This document shows, in pieces, positions 40,848 to 49,517 of a stretch of DNA of 51,477 nucleotides. The stretch spans positions 1-51,477 of the forward strand of contig JAPKMO010000019.1 of assembly GCA_026645945.1 (NCBI GenBank), given 5' to 3'. Under the pieces are notes generated by a model, which made no database searches, was not told the DNA's origin, and saw only the letters and a program-made list of their open reading frames with translations. Source of the stretch: Anaerolineae bacterium (GTDB lineage Bacteria; Chloroflexota; Anaerolineae; Aggregatilineales; Phototrophicaceae). How positions within the stretch are numbered: the stretch's first letter is position 1; every line of letters starts with the position of its first letter. The translations under genes and the position numbers were made by a program.

Positions 40848-41959
40848 GGCAGAATTTGCACCTCGACCGAAAGCACAGGCGGCAGGTCGCGGACAATGGG
40901 CATCCAATTGTCGCCCGAATCGGCGGAAACGTACACCTGCCCACCCGTAGTGCCAAAATAAATGCCGCACGAGTCCAGCGAGTCCACAGCCAGGGCGTTT
41001 CGCAGAACATTGACATAACAATGGCTTTGCGGCAGCCCGTTAGTCAGCGCCTCCCATTCATCGCCTCCTGAGCGGCTGCGATAAACGCGCAGCTTGCCAT
41101 CGGGCGGAAAATGATGAGAGTCACTCGTGATCGGGACGACGTAAATCGTATTCGGTTCGTGGGCATGAACGGCGATTGGAAAGCCAAAATCGCTGGGCAG
41201 GTTGCCGCTGACTTCGTGCCACGAGTCGCCGGCGTTATCCGAGCGCATCACATCCCAATGCTTCTGCATGAACAAGGTGTTCGGGCGCGACGGGTGCATA
41301 GTGATGCTGTGAACACAGTGTCCGACTTCGGCGGTGGCATCCGGCAGTTCGAATTCCGATTTCAGCCCTTGATTGACCGGACGCCAGGTTGTGCCACCAT
41401 CGTCGGTGCGGAAAGCCCCGGCGGCGGAGATCGCCACGAATATACGCTTGGGGTCATCGGGACTTAGCAGGATGGTATGCAGGCACATGCCGCCCGCGCC
41501 GGGCTGCCACAGGTTTCCCTTGACATCGCGCAAACCGGGCAGTTCGCGCCAGGTTTTGCCGCCGTCGTTCGAGTGAAACAGAGCAGCATCCTCAACGCCT
41601 GCATAAATGGAGTCCGGGTCTGTCGGCGAGGGTTCAAGATGCCAGACACGCTTGAATTCCCAGGGGTGCTGCGAGCCATCGTACCATTGGTGGGTCCCCG
41701 GCACGCCGTCGTAAACGAACTCGTTGCTAACGGTCTCCCATGTTTTGCCGCCGTCATCAGAACGCTGTATAACCTGGCCGAACCACCCGTCAGACTGCGA
41801 CACGTACAGGCGGTTGGGGGCGGCCGACGTTCCGGTAATGTGATAAATCTCCCAGCCGGGGAAATGCGGTCCTTCCACCGTCCAGTCTTTGCGCTGCTCG
41901 TTCGAACGCAGAACGAACGCGCCTTTGCGCGTACCAACAAGAACACGAACTTCACTCAT
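40844..41959 (-). CDS. BNR/Asp-box beta-propeller protein (sialidase/VPS10-like)
   Basis: A 371-residue beta-propeller without signal peptide. Six Asp-box type motifs are visible ([48 protein letters not shown]), one per blade. The sialidase arginine triad is not recognisable, so a hydrolase activity is unsupported; these proteins are commonly annotated as glycosyl hydrolases by the propeller alone. It begins [13 protein letters not shown], a typical start for the cytoplasmic group. AGAAGGGATT precedes the ATG. First gene of a two-gene operon with the MoaD-like gene. Confidence 0.85.
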   Translation of the reverse strand: MSEVRVLVGTRKGAFVLRSNEQRKDWTVEGPHFPGWEIYHITGTSAAPNRLYVSQSDGWFGQVIQRSDDGGKTWETVSNEFVYDGVPGTHQWYDGSQHPWEFKRVWHLEPSPTDPDSIYAGVEDAALFHSNDGGKTWRELPGLRDVKGNLWQPGAGGMCLHTILLSPDDPKRIFVAISAAGAFRTDDGGTTWRPVNQGLKSEFELPDATAEVGHCVHSITMHPSRPNTLFMQKHWDVMRSDNAGDSWHEVSGNLPSDFGFPIAVHAHEPNTIYVVPITSDSHHFPPDGKLRVYRSRSGGDEWEALTNGLPQSHCYVNVLRNALAVDSLDSCGIYFGTTGGQVYVSADSGDNWMPIVRDLPPVLSVEVQILP

Positions 41960-41998
41960 ACTCTAAATCCCTTCTACATACGCAATCAGGCTCACTCA

Positions 41999-42027
41999 AG
42001 AATAGAACTTTTGTTCATTTAAGTCAA
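41999..42027 (-). promoter_or_regulatory. BNR-moaD promoter with LexA-type palindrome in the spacer
   Basis: Minus strand: -35 TTGACT (42022-42027), 17-bp spacer, -10 TATTCT (41999-42004). The spacer contains GAAC-TTTT-GTTC (42005-42016), an exact match to the GAAC-N4-GTTC core of Gram-positive-type LexA boxes. One such match is expected by chance in about 65 kb, so location is the main argument. Confidence 0.5.
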
Positions 42028-42050
42028 GTGGGACGAATATCCTCGCGCGG

Positions 42051-42655
42051 TGTACTGACCCCCTTGAATTGGACACAGGGCTAAATGAAGTATCCTAGCA
42101 CGCCCGGACGCGATCTGGGTGGTGGACATCACTTGCGTGCGCCTGGAACACGGCTTTGTGTATCTGACGGTGCTGATGGATGTCTTCACCTGTGCTGTGC
42201 GCGGCTAGCACCTGAGCCGGTCGCTGGATCATCACCTGACGCTCAAGGTGCTGAAGCGGGCGCTGGCGAGTGGACACCGCCCGCGCATTCATCACAGCGA
42301 CCAGGGGCCTCAGTATGCCTGTCAGGACTACACCGACCTGCTGAAAGAAGAACATGTCCACATCAGCATAGCGGCAGCCGGCAAATCGCAAAACAATGGC
42401 TATGCGGAGCGGCTGATGCGGACGATTACGATTAAATGAAGAGGAAGTCGATCTGAGCGAGTACGCCGACTTTCACGACGCCTGCCGGCGGATCGGGCGC
42501 TTTTTGGAAGATGTGTATACCCGCAAGCGCATTCACTCGGCGTTGGGCTATCTCATGCCTGCTGAACTTGAGGCAAACTGGTCGCTACAGCAGTCAGAAC
42601 CGGTGCTAAAATAAACACTGGCACTTTCGTGTCCAACTTTTTTGGGGTCACTACA
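42051..42655 (+). mobile_element. Decayed IS3-family insertion sequence (605 bp remnant)
   Basis: Ends are imperfect inverted repeats: TGTACTGACCCCC... at 42051 and, on the minus strand from 42655, TGTAGTGACCCC..., both running into TTGGACAC at about positions 19-26. Between them only the C-terminal part of the orfB transposase remains; orfA and the orfB start are deleted. No target-site duplication is visible. Not mobile by itself. Confidence 0.85.
42104..42614 (+). pseudogene. IS3-family transposase orfB fragment (rve integrase core)
   Basis: The DDE residues can still be read: Asp in WVVDITCV (42125), Asp in HHSDQGPQY and Glu in GYAERLMRTI. An in-frame TAG at 42206-42208 replaces the Trp of the usual RGWHLSRSLD, and a small insertion near 42430-42440 shifts the frame so that KEEEVDLSEYADFHDACRR is in another phase; the C-terminus (KRIHSALGYLMPAELE) continues to a stop at 42612. 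The N-terminal half is missing. Confidence 0.85.
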
Positions 42656-42849
42656 CTGCAAAGATATTCGCCGTTTTGGACAATGGCTTCTACTTTTCAA
42701 AGCTTGCAAGCCTACCCATGCAGGAGTTGATGCATCTATTCTGACACAGAGGGGTATTCTATCCCAAAGTCGCCCCCATTATTGAAATGCACCCAAACCA
42801 GAATCAAACCGCGCGCAAAGTAAACCCAATAGTTGCGGTTTTGATACTA

Positions 42850-42858
42850 TGCTACAAT
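42850..42858 (+). promoter_or_regulatory. Extended -10 promoter of the 1412-residue kinase gene
   Basis: TGCTACAAT, with GGGAG about 12 nt before the ATG at 42891. The -35 region is weak. The 235 bp between the IS3 remnant and this gene contains nothing else I recognise. Confidence 0.5.
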
Positions 42859-42890
42859 GAAACAATGGGCTATGGGAGAGTGCTGTTTTC

Positions 42891-45800
42891 ATGAGCGCGG
42901 CATCCGAAACAACCTCTAAAATCGGCGTTGGCAGCACACGCGCGCGTGTTTTCCCGCTTACCATCGCGCCCGATCAACGCGCCGGATTTATATTTACCCT
43001 GCTGGTCTGCGGTATCGCTGCCGCTGCTCTGGTCATTTTCCTAGTGGCAGCGCTGGAGGCGCGCAATCGTCCGTTTTTCGGCGCGATGCTCACCCCTTAC
43101 CTGGTAGTGGATGGCAGCGAGTCCATCACCACCACCCGTTGGGCAGGCTGGAGCGCCGGGCTGCAGCGCCTCGACCGCATCACCGGCATCAACGGTGAGC
43201 CGCTGTTTGACGGCTCCGGCGATTATGCCGCTGCGCGCCAGAAATACCAGGACATCCTTGCACATCTGGTGGTTGGCGACCGGATTGAGGTGGACTTTGA
43301 GCGGCCTGCCGACAGCACGACGGAGCTGCCGCCCACGATACCCTGCCGCAGAAGCGGGATGGATGCCCTGACCTGTCGGGCCAGCTACACATTAACGAAC
43401 CTGCCAGGTAACGATTTTCTGGCCTACTTCGTCATTCCTTACCTCACGGGGCTTCTTAGCCTGGCAGTGGGGTTGGCCGTGCTGTTTTTGCGCCCCAACC
43501 AGCCTACTGCCCGGCTGGTGACTTTGTTCTGTGTAGTATTCGCCGTTTTTATGGGCGGCGGTTATAACGTCAACAACACATACCGACTTATCCCCGTATG
43601 GCTGGCTGCGGTCAACAACATCGGCGGGCTGACCGCCACGCTGGCGCTGGTTTTCCCGATCAAAATTATGATGGCCTACCGGCGTCCATCGCTGATTTAT
43701 GTGCCGCTGGCGCTTGGCGCGGCGCAGGCTGCCGTCATGCTGGCGCTTTATTTCAATCCGCCGTCACCCTGGTGGTTCCCGGTGGTGTGGCAGTCCGGCA
43801 TTTTCGCCGGGGCGGTGGCGCTGGTTTTGCTCATCATCAACCTCATCCGCCGCCGCCGGCTGGCGACCACCGCCACCATCCGCGATCAGTGTAATACGGC
43901 GCTCATCGGTGTGGCTCTGACCATCGCCCCGATTGCCTTCTGGGTTATGAATACCCTGGCGCAAGGTTTAACCGGCAGCGTGCTGGTTTCATTTAATACT
44001 TCGGCCATCATGCCGTTTTTCATCATGCCGCCGGTCAGTTTTGCCTACGCCATCTTGCAGTACCGCACTTTTGACACCGATCAGGTTATCAGCAGAGGCA
44101 TCACGTATGTTCTGCTGCTGGTGGCGCTGGTGACGAGTTATTTCCTGGTGGTGTTTGGCAGCAGCCTGATTACCCGCGAGGCGCTGCAAATCCGGGCCAG
44201 CGACCCGCTGTTGATTGCTCTGACGGTGTTTTTCATGGCAATCCTCTTTATGCCCGCCCGGACATTTTTACAGGATCGCATTGACCGGATTTACTTCCGA
44301 ATGCGGACGAACTACCAGGAACGACTGGAGACATTCACCCGCACGTTAACCAATCTGGCGGACATCAACCAGATTATCCAGGCTTTCCATAAACAGCTTG
44401 ACGAGTCGCTGGCGCCGTCCAGCCTGTTCGTGTTTTTGCCGGACCGGCAAAGCGGCGATTATGTCGCCTTCCGTCATCCTGAAACGTCCGTCCAGACCGA
44501 CATCCGTTTTAGCGGCGGCAGCGGCGTGGTTACTTTACTGGACGACCCGACGCAGGAAGACCTGATTTACCTGGAAGCGGGCCGTCCCTGGCCGATGGCG
44601 CTGCGCTCGGAACGCGCCCGGTTGAGCATTCTTAAAACCCTGGTTATCGCCCGGCTGCGAGGCCGGCAGGCGTTGATCGGATTTGTGTGCATCGGCCCGC
44701 CGCTGTCCGGGGTTGGGGTGTATAACTTTGAACAACTGCGTTTTGTTCAAAGCCTGACCAGCCAGATCGCTATCGCCGTCGAACGCGCCCAGGTGGTGGA
44801 ATCGCTGGAGCGCCGTGTGCGGGAACTGGACATCCTCAGCCAGGTCAGCCAAGCGGTCAACTTCACTATTGAATATGATGACCTGCTGGAGCTTATCAGC
44901 ACGCAGGCCAGCAAGCTGATTGACGCGCCACATTTTTACATCGTTCTGCGCGACGGCTCGACCGACCGGCTGTATTTTGCCTTTTTCTCCGAAGATTATG
45001 ATCGCTACCGGGAGCGCGAAAACCGGCGTTGGGTGCTGGGGCGCGACCTGTTCAGCGAAGTCGTGCGTGACGGCCAGCCGCTGCGGGTTAGCGATTACGC
45101 GGCAGCCATGCGCCAGCGCCATGCTGAGATGCATCTGGTCGCCTCGGACATCAAAGCCTGGATGGGTGTGCCGATGATCGTCGGGCCGAACACCATCGGC
45201 CTGCTGGCGCTGGGCAGTTCTGACCCCGACGCCGCCTACACTGCCGACCAACTGCGTATTTTTGGCGACATCGGCGCGCTGGCGGCCACATCCATCGAAA
45301 AAGCCCGCCTGTTTGACGAAACCAACCTGCGCGCCCGCCAGCTTTCGGTACTCAATAACATCAGCCGCCAGATGGCTTCCGAACTGCACGTCGAAAGCCT
45401 GCTGGAACTCATCACCCGCAGCGCGGTGGAAATCCTCAATGCCGAGGCCGGGTCGCTGCTGCTGACACTGGATGACTCTTCCGGCGATCTTGAATTCCGG
45501 GTGGCGGTCGGCAGCAGCGGACATGAACTGGTCGGCCAGCGGTTTCCTGCCGGGCGCGGGCTGGTAGGTGAGGTTGCCAGCAGCGGTAAGGCCGTTATCG
45601 TCAATGACGCCGCCCATGACCCGCGCTGGGGCGGCGAGGTCGCCCAGGGTAGTTTCATCACGACCGCCGTTCTGGCTGTGCCGCTCGTCGCGCAGAATCG
45701 AGTCGTCGGCGTGCTGGAGGTGCTGAACCGGAAAGATGGCAGCATTTACGTCCAGGAAGATCTCGACCTGCTCACCACCTTCGCGGGGCAGGCGGCCATC

Positions 45801-47129
45801 GCCATCGAAACGGCGCGCCGGTTTGAAGTGACCGACTTGCAGCTTCGCCAGCGCGTGGACGAACTGCAAGCCATGGAGCGCATTGACGCGGAACTCAACC
45901 GTTCTCTCGACCTGCGAAAAGTGGCGGACGCGACCATGCGCTGGGCTATCGCCCATACGGGCGCGACCGCCGGCGTGCTAGGGCTGGTGCTGGAAGGCGA
46001 CCCGCCGCAGTTGCAGATCATCTCCAGCTACGGCTACCGGGATGAGGATGAGCCGGAAGGCGCTGAAGGCAAACTGTGGCCGCTGGACAAAGGCGTCGTC
46101 AGCCGCGTGATGCGTACCCGGCAGGCCGACCTCGTGACCGACGTGCGTATTGACCCCGACTACGTACCCAGCCTCAAGGGCGCAAAAAGTCAGCTTACCA
46201 TCCCCATGCTGTCGGCGGGGGAAATCCATGCGTTGCTGGTGCTGGAAAAAGACACCGACCCGCGCCTGAACCTGCTGGACATGAGCTTCGCCCAACGGTT
46301 GGCGGAACATGCCATCATCGCCATCACCAACGCCCAGTTTTATGATGAACTGACCCGCGCCAACCAGTCAAAGAGCGAGTTTGTTAGCTTCGTGGCGCAC
46401 GAACTGAAAACGCCGATGACCTCCATCAAGGGGTATACCGAACTGCTGTTGAGCGGCGTAACCGGCGGGATGAACGACCAGCAGAATACCTTTCTGAGTA
46501 CGATCCGCTCCAACATCGAGCGTATGAGTACGTTGGTCAGCGACCTGAACGACGTAACCAAGCTGCAAACGAATAACCTGCATATGGAGTTTTCGGCGGT
46601 GGATTTCCGCAACGTCATCACCGAGACACTGCGCCCGCTGCACCGCCAGATCGAAGAAAAGCAGCAGCAGTTGGTCATTAACACGCCAAAGAATATGCCC
46701 AACATCTGGGCCGATCAGAACCGTCTGATACAGGTGTTGACCAATCTGGTTAGCAACGCCCACAAATATACACCGCCGGAAGGCACGATCACGATCAGCG
46801 CCCAAGTGATCGAAGCAGTCTACGACAATAAAAATCGCAGCCTCGGCCCATTTCTACAGATCAGTGTTAGTGATACCGGCATCGGGATGAGCGAAGAAGA
46901 CCTGATAAAGCTGTTTACGCCTTACTTCCGCAGCGAAAACCCGCAGGCGCGCGAGCAGCCCGGCACGGGCTTGGGCCTGACGATCACACATGGTATCGTG
47001 CAGCGGCACGGCGGCAAAATCTGGGTTGAAAGTATACTCAACCAGGGGACAACCTTCTTTTTCACCGTACCGCTGGCGGCTGAACCGGCAGTCGAGGAAC
47101 TGGAGGAGGCCACCCAGCCGCTTAAATAA
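42891..47129 (+). CDS. Giant membrane sensor histidine kinase with four GAF domains
   Basis: A 1412-residue sensor. TM1 (about 33-55) is followed by an extracytoplasmic PDZ-like segment (LDRITGINGEPL to VGDRIEVDFE, about 95-145) and about seven further TM helices (170-445). Then come four GAF domains (about 480-640, 645-815, 820-980, 990-1150), a HisKA with His1170 in VAHELKTPM, and the HATPase with NLVSNAHKYTPP, DTGIGMS and GTGLGLTITHG. The kinase core is complete. No receiver domain is fused and no response regulator is adjacent. The multi-GAF array suggests integration of several cytoplasmic ligands with one membrane or external signal. A strong terminator follows; monocistronic. Confidence 0.93.
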   Translation: MSAASETTSKIGVGSTRARVFPLTIAPDQRAGFIFTLLVCGIAAAALVIFLVAALEARNRPFFGAMLTPYLVVDGSESITTTRWAGWSAGLQRLDRITGINGEPLFDGSGDYAAARQKYQDILAHLVVGDRIEVDFERPADSTTELPPTIPCRRSGMDALTCRASYTLTNLPGNDFLAYFVIPYLTGLLSLAVGLAVLFLRPNQPTARLVTLFCVVFAVFMGGGYNVNNTYRLIPVWLAAVNNIGGLTATLALVFPIKIMMAYRRPSLIYVPLALGAAQAAVMLALYFNPPSPWWFPVVWQSGIFAGAVALVLLIINLIRRRRLATTATIRDQCNTALIGVALTIAPIAFWVMNTLAQGLTGSVLVSFNTSAIMPFFIMPPVSFAYAILQYRTFDTDQVISRGITYVLLLVALVTSYFLVVFGSSLITREALQIRASDPLLIALTVFFMAILFMPARTFLQDRIDRIYFRMRTNYQERLETFTRTLTNLADINQIIQAFHKQLDESLAPSSLFVFLPDRQSGDYVAFRHPETSVQTDIRFSGGSGVVTLLDDPTQEDLIYLEAGRPWPMALRSERARLSILKTLVIARLRGRQALIGFVCIGPPLSGVGVYNFEQLRFVQSLTSQIAIAVERAQVVESLERRVRELDILSQVSQAVNFTIEYDDLLELISTQASKLIDAPHFYIVLRDGSTDRLYFAFFSEDYDRYRERENRRWVLGRDLFSEVVRDGQPLRVSDYAAAMRQRHAEMHLVASDIKAWMGVPMIVGPNTIGLLALGSSDPDAAYTADQLRIFGDIGALAATSIEKARLFDETNLRARQLSVLNNISRQMASELHVESLLELITRSAVEILNAEAGSLLLTLDDSSGDLEFRVAVGSSGHELVGQRFPAGRGLVGEVASSGKAVIVNDAAHDPRWGGEVAQGSFITTAVLAVPLVAQNRVVGVLEVLNRKDGSIYVQEDLDLLTTFAGQAAIAIETARRFEVTDLQLRQRVDELQAMERIDAELNRSLDLRKVADATMRWAIAHTGATAGVLGLVLEGDPPQLQIISSYGYRDEDEPEGAEGKLWPLDKGVVSRVMRTRQADLVTDVRIDPDYVPSLKGAKSQLTIPMLSAGEIHALLVLEKDTDPRLNLLDMSFAQRLAEHAIIAITNAQFYDELTRANQSKSEFVSFVAHELKTPMTSIKGYTELLLSGVTGGMNDQQNTFLSTIRSNIERMSTLVSDLNDVTKLQTNNLHMEFSAVDFRNVITETLRPLHRQIEEKQQQLVINTPKNMPNIWADQNRLIQVLTNLVSNAHKYTPPEGTITISAQVIEAVYDNKNRSLGPFLQISVSDTGIGMSEEDLIKLFTPYFRSENPQAREQPGTGLGLTITHGIVQRHGGKIWVESILNQGTTFFFTVPLAAEPAVEELEEATQPLK

Positions 47130-47144
47130 GCCCGTCAAACACAA

Positions 47145-47180
47145 CGCCCGCCATTACCGGCGGGCGCTTGTTTTGTTTTT
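47145..47180 (+). terminator. Intrinsic terminator after the sensor kinase
   Basis: Stem CGCCCGCC/GGCGGGCG (47145-47152 and 47159-47166), 6-nt loop, then CTTGTTTTGTTTTT. Confidence 0.85.
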
Positions 47181-47203
47181 GTCTGGCGTCTGAAGACTGT
47201 CAA

Positions 47204-47533
47204 CTAGCCCAAATGCGGCACGATTTTATTGGTGATGCGGTCTTTCGGCTGGTAGCCGGTGATGCGCTCTACCGCTTCGCCGTCCTTGAACAGAATTAAC
47301 GTCGGGATACCCAAGATGCCGTAGCGCATCAGGATATTCTGGTTGGCGTCGGCATCCAGTTTGCCCACGCGCAGTTTGCCCTCATACTCCTGGGCGAGTT
47401 GGTCTACAATAGGCGCGATCATTTTGCAGGGGCCGCACCACTCCGCCCAAAAATCTACCAGCACAGGCTGGGATGATTGCAGCACGTCAGTCTCGAAGGT
47501 CTCCTCGGTGACCTCAAATGTATTGGCACTCAT
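47204..47533 (-). CDS. trxA: Thioredoxin
   Basis: Cytoplasmic disulphide reductase, 109 residues. Active site WAEWCGPCKM with Cys33 and Cys36; the cis-proline lies in GIPTLIL; the fold is complete. The unusual Ala in place of Pro/Ser is not present: the WCGPC core is canonical. AGGAG precedes the ATG. It diverges from hrcA; its -10 (TATAAT on the minus strand, 47567-47572) sits inside the shared dyad. Confidence 0.96.
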   Translation of the reverse strand: MSANTFEVTEETFETDVLQSSQPVLVDFWAEWCGPCKMIAPIVDQLAQEYEGKLRVGKLDADANQNILMRYGILGIPTLILFKDGEAVERITGYQPKDRITNKIVPHLG

Positions 47534-47562
47534 GCTTTGCTCCTGATTCTATGCGGGATGAG

Positions 47563-47616
47563 AATGATTATAAACGATCATTTCCGGCTTTGAAACGTGA
47601 ATTTACGTGCTACAAT
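47563..47616. promoter_or_regulatory. Divergent trxA/hrcA control region with dyad
   Basis: For trxA (minus): exact -10 TATAAT at 47567-47572. For hrcA (plus): TTGAAA (47590-47595) and TACAAT (47611-47616, preceded by TGC; spacer 15). The inverted repeat AATGAT-N8-ATCATT (47563-47582) covers the trxA -10 and lies just upstream of the hrcA -35. No CIRCE element is present. Confidence 0.5.
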
Positions 47617-47663
47617 AATGATAAAAGACATGAAACACCGGTTGGTTATTCGTGACCCTATCC

Positions 47664-48773
47664 ATGACTATAGACGACACACAGCTACCTGAACTTACGA
47701 AACGTCAGGAAGAAATTCTATCGCTGATCGTTCGCAGTTACACCCAGTCGCCGGAGCCGATTAGCTCGAAATACCTGGCGGAAAACTTCAATCTGGGCGT
47801 CAGTTCGGCAACGGTACGTAACGAAATGGCTGTGCTGGAAGACCTGGGTTACATCACCGCTCCGCACACTTCTGCCGGACGTATCCCGACCGAAATCGGC
47901 TACCGTTATTTCGTCAAACGCCTGCTGGACGCCAGCGATCTGTCCGCTGCCGAACAGTCGCGCATCACCGAAAAATTCCAGGGCAAAGCATTGGCGACCG
48001 ACCAGTGGATGCGAACGACGGCGACAACACTGGCACGGGCGTCGCGCATTGCCGCGCTGGTGACTGCGCCGATTGCCGAAACGCACCGCTTCAAACACCT
48101 GGAGTTAATCGCCATTCAGGGGCGGCTGATTTTGATGGTGCTGGTGCTGCATGGCGGTTCGGTCAATCAGCAGATGCTCACGCTGGCGGAAGCCGTTCCG
48201 CAGGCGCGGTTGAGTGAAGTCGCCAACCAGATTAACATCCTCTGCCTGGGGCTTAACGCCAACGAAGTGCGGATGAAGGGCGTCAGCATGGGGATGCTGG
48301 AACGCGAAATCGCCGACCTGGCCGCTGACCTGATGGATAAAGCGGATAATAATCAGACGATTTTGATCTACCGCGACGGATTAAGCGAGATCATCAACTC
48401 GTTTGACAATACGGAAGGGGCGCAGCAGGCTGTCCGGGTGTTTGAGGAACGCGCTTTTCTAAATACCATCCTGGCGGAAATTCTGTCGCCGCTGGTCAAC
48501 CGGGTTCAGGTTATTATCGCCGGCGAGGGGCGCTGGGAGGAGCTGAAACACCTCAGCATGGTACTTAGCCGGTACGGGATTCCCGGCCAGATGAGCGGGG
48601 CGGTCGGTGTGCTGGGGCCAACCCGCATTGACTATGGCCGGGCCATCAGCACCGTGCGGTATATCTCCAACCTGATGTCGAATATGATGCTTAACCTCTA
48701 CGAAGGGGACGAGCAGCCGGCTGAGGATTCCGGCGAGACGCCGGAAGATACCTCGCCTGTGAAGCCATCGTGA
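47664..48773 (+). CDS. hrcA: Heat-inducible transcription repressor HrcA
   Basis: Repressor of chaperone genes, normally binding the CIRCE inverted repeat and depending on GroEL for folding. About 369 residues. N-terminal winged helix LTKRQEEILSLIVRSY, then SSATVRNEMAVLEDLGYITAPHTSAGRIPT, quoted in two parts: SSATVRNEMAVLEDLGYI and PHTSAGRIPTEIGYRYFV, both HrcA hallmarks; the remainder is the GAF-like dimer domain ending with GPTRIDYGRAISTVRYIS. The ATG at 47664 is chosen; a GTG at 47652 is in frame, and neither has an SD. First gene of hrcA-grpE-dnaK. The C-terminus is acidic (EGDEQPAEDSGETPED). Confidence 0.95.
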   Translation: MTIDDTQLPELTKRQEEILSLIVRSYTQSPEPISSKYLAENFNLGVSSATVRNEMAVLEDLGYITAPHTSAGRIPTEIGYRYFVKRLLDASDLSAAEQSRITEKFQGKALATDQWMRTTATTLARASRIAALVTAPIAETHRFKHLELIAIQGRLILMVLVLHGGSVNQQMLTLAEAVPQARLSEVANQINILCLGLNANEVRMKGVSMGMLEREIADLAADLMDKADNNQTILIYRDGLSEIINSFDNTEGAQQAVRVFEERAFLNTILAEILSPLVNRVQVIIAGEGRWEELKHLSMVLSRYGIPGQMSGAVGVLGPTRIDYGRAISTVRYISNLMSNMMLNLYEGDEQPAEDSGETPEDTSPVKPS

Positions 48774-48876
48774 CAAGCTAAAGCCGTTCGCTAACGCATT
48801 TCTTATGGGATGTTTGTACACTAGAGCAGATCTTCTGCGCCGGGTATTTGATTGTGTCTGTGCAGGGAGGGACCCA

Positions 48877-49452
48877 GTGAGCCAAGAGGAGACAAAGCCG
48901 ATTAACAACGAAACCAATCACCAGACCGCTGCCGACGAGGCAGCCAGCGCCGAGTCCGTTGAGACTGTCGTGGAGGAAACGGCGGAGCAGCCGCAGCCTT
49001 CCGGCGAGGCGCTTATCCAGGCGCAGAAGCAGGCGCAGGAGTACCTTGAAGGCTGGCAGCGCGAGCGCGCGGAGTTCAGCAATTACCGGAGACGCATGGA
49101 ACAGCAGCTTAAAGAAAGCTACCAGAACGCTTCATTGGAAATGCTCAAAAACATCCTGCCTATTATTGATGATTTTGAGCGGGCAATGTCCAGCGCGCCG
49201 GAAGGATTCGAAGATCAGCCCTGGTTTAGTGGGGTGATGCTGATTTACCGCAAGTTTCAGAAACTTCTCGATGACCAGGGCGTGACGGCGCTGGACCCGG
49301 TTGGTGAAGTGTTCGACCCCAACCGCCACGAGGCGGTCGGTATGGACGACGCGGCAGACGGCCAGAGCGGCCATGTCACCGTAACCCTGCAAAAAGGATA
49401 CGCTCACGGCGACCGAATTCTGCGCCCGGCGGTGGTGCGCGTCGCCAGATAA
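48877..49452 (+). CDS. grpE: Nucleotide exchange factor GrpE
   Basis: Exchanges ADP for ATP on DnaK. 191 residues from the GTG at 48877, which has AGGGAGG 6 nt upstream; the open frame extends to 48805 but without SD. The N-terminal 45 residues are acidic and disordered, followed by the long coiled coil (YLEGWQRERAEFSNYRRRMEQ) and the beta-wing domain with GVTALDPVGEVFDPNRHEAV and LQKGYAHGDRILRPAVVRVA (each cited as a block of 20 or fewer residues). It is 103 bp after hrcA; this gap has a GCAGA-TCT-TCTGC dyad at 48826-48838, so an internal promoter is possible. Confidence 0.95.
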   Translation: MSQEETKPINNETNHQTAADEAASAESVETVVEETAEQPQPSGEALIQAQKQAQEYLEGWQRERAEFSNYRRRMEQQLKESYQNASLEMLKNILPIIDDFERAMSSAPEGFEDQPWFSGVMLIYRKFQKLLDDQGVTALDPVGEVFDPNRHEAVGMDDAADGQSGHVTVTLQKGYAHGDRILRPAVVRVAR

Positions 49453-49517
49453 GTGATTATATCGGTTAACTCATCATGTGCCATACATGTAATTCAGGAT
49501 AGGAGTGATTAAAGTTC

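Noticed and set aside
40844-41959. Sialidase activity for the BNR protein
   Set aside because: Asp-boxes only show a beta-propeller; no signal peptide and no recognisable arginine triad.
42051-42655. Target-site duplication for the IS3 remnant
   Set aside because: The bases flanking the two ends (CGCGG and CTGCA) do not match over 3-4 bp.
44535-45956. Long open frame antisense to the GAF region of the giant kinase gene
   Set aside because: It mirrors a strongly coding plus-strand gene in G+C-rich DNA and encodes a His/Gln/Arg-rich product with no domain pattern; a shadow frame.
47534-47651. CIRCE element upstream of hrcA
   Set aside because: Neither TTAGCACTC nor GAGTGCTAA, nor a close version with 9-bp spacing, is present on either strand.
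48805-48876. Upstream extension of grpE to an ATG at 48805
   Set aside because: The added 24 residues (Cys/Arg-rich) do not resemble a GrpE N-terminus, and the GTG at 48877 has a strong SD at proper spacing.
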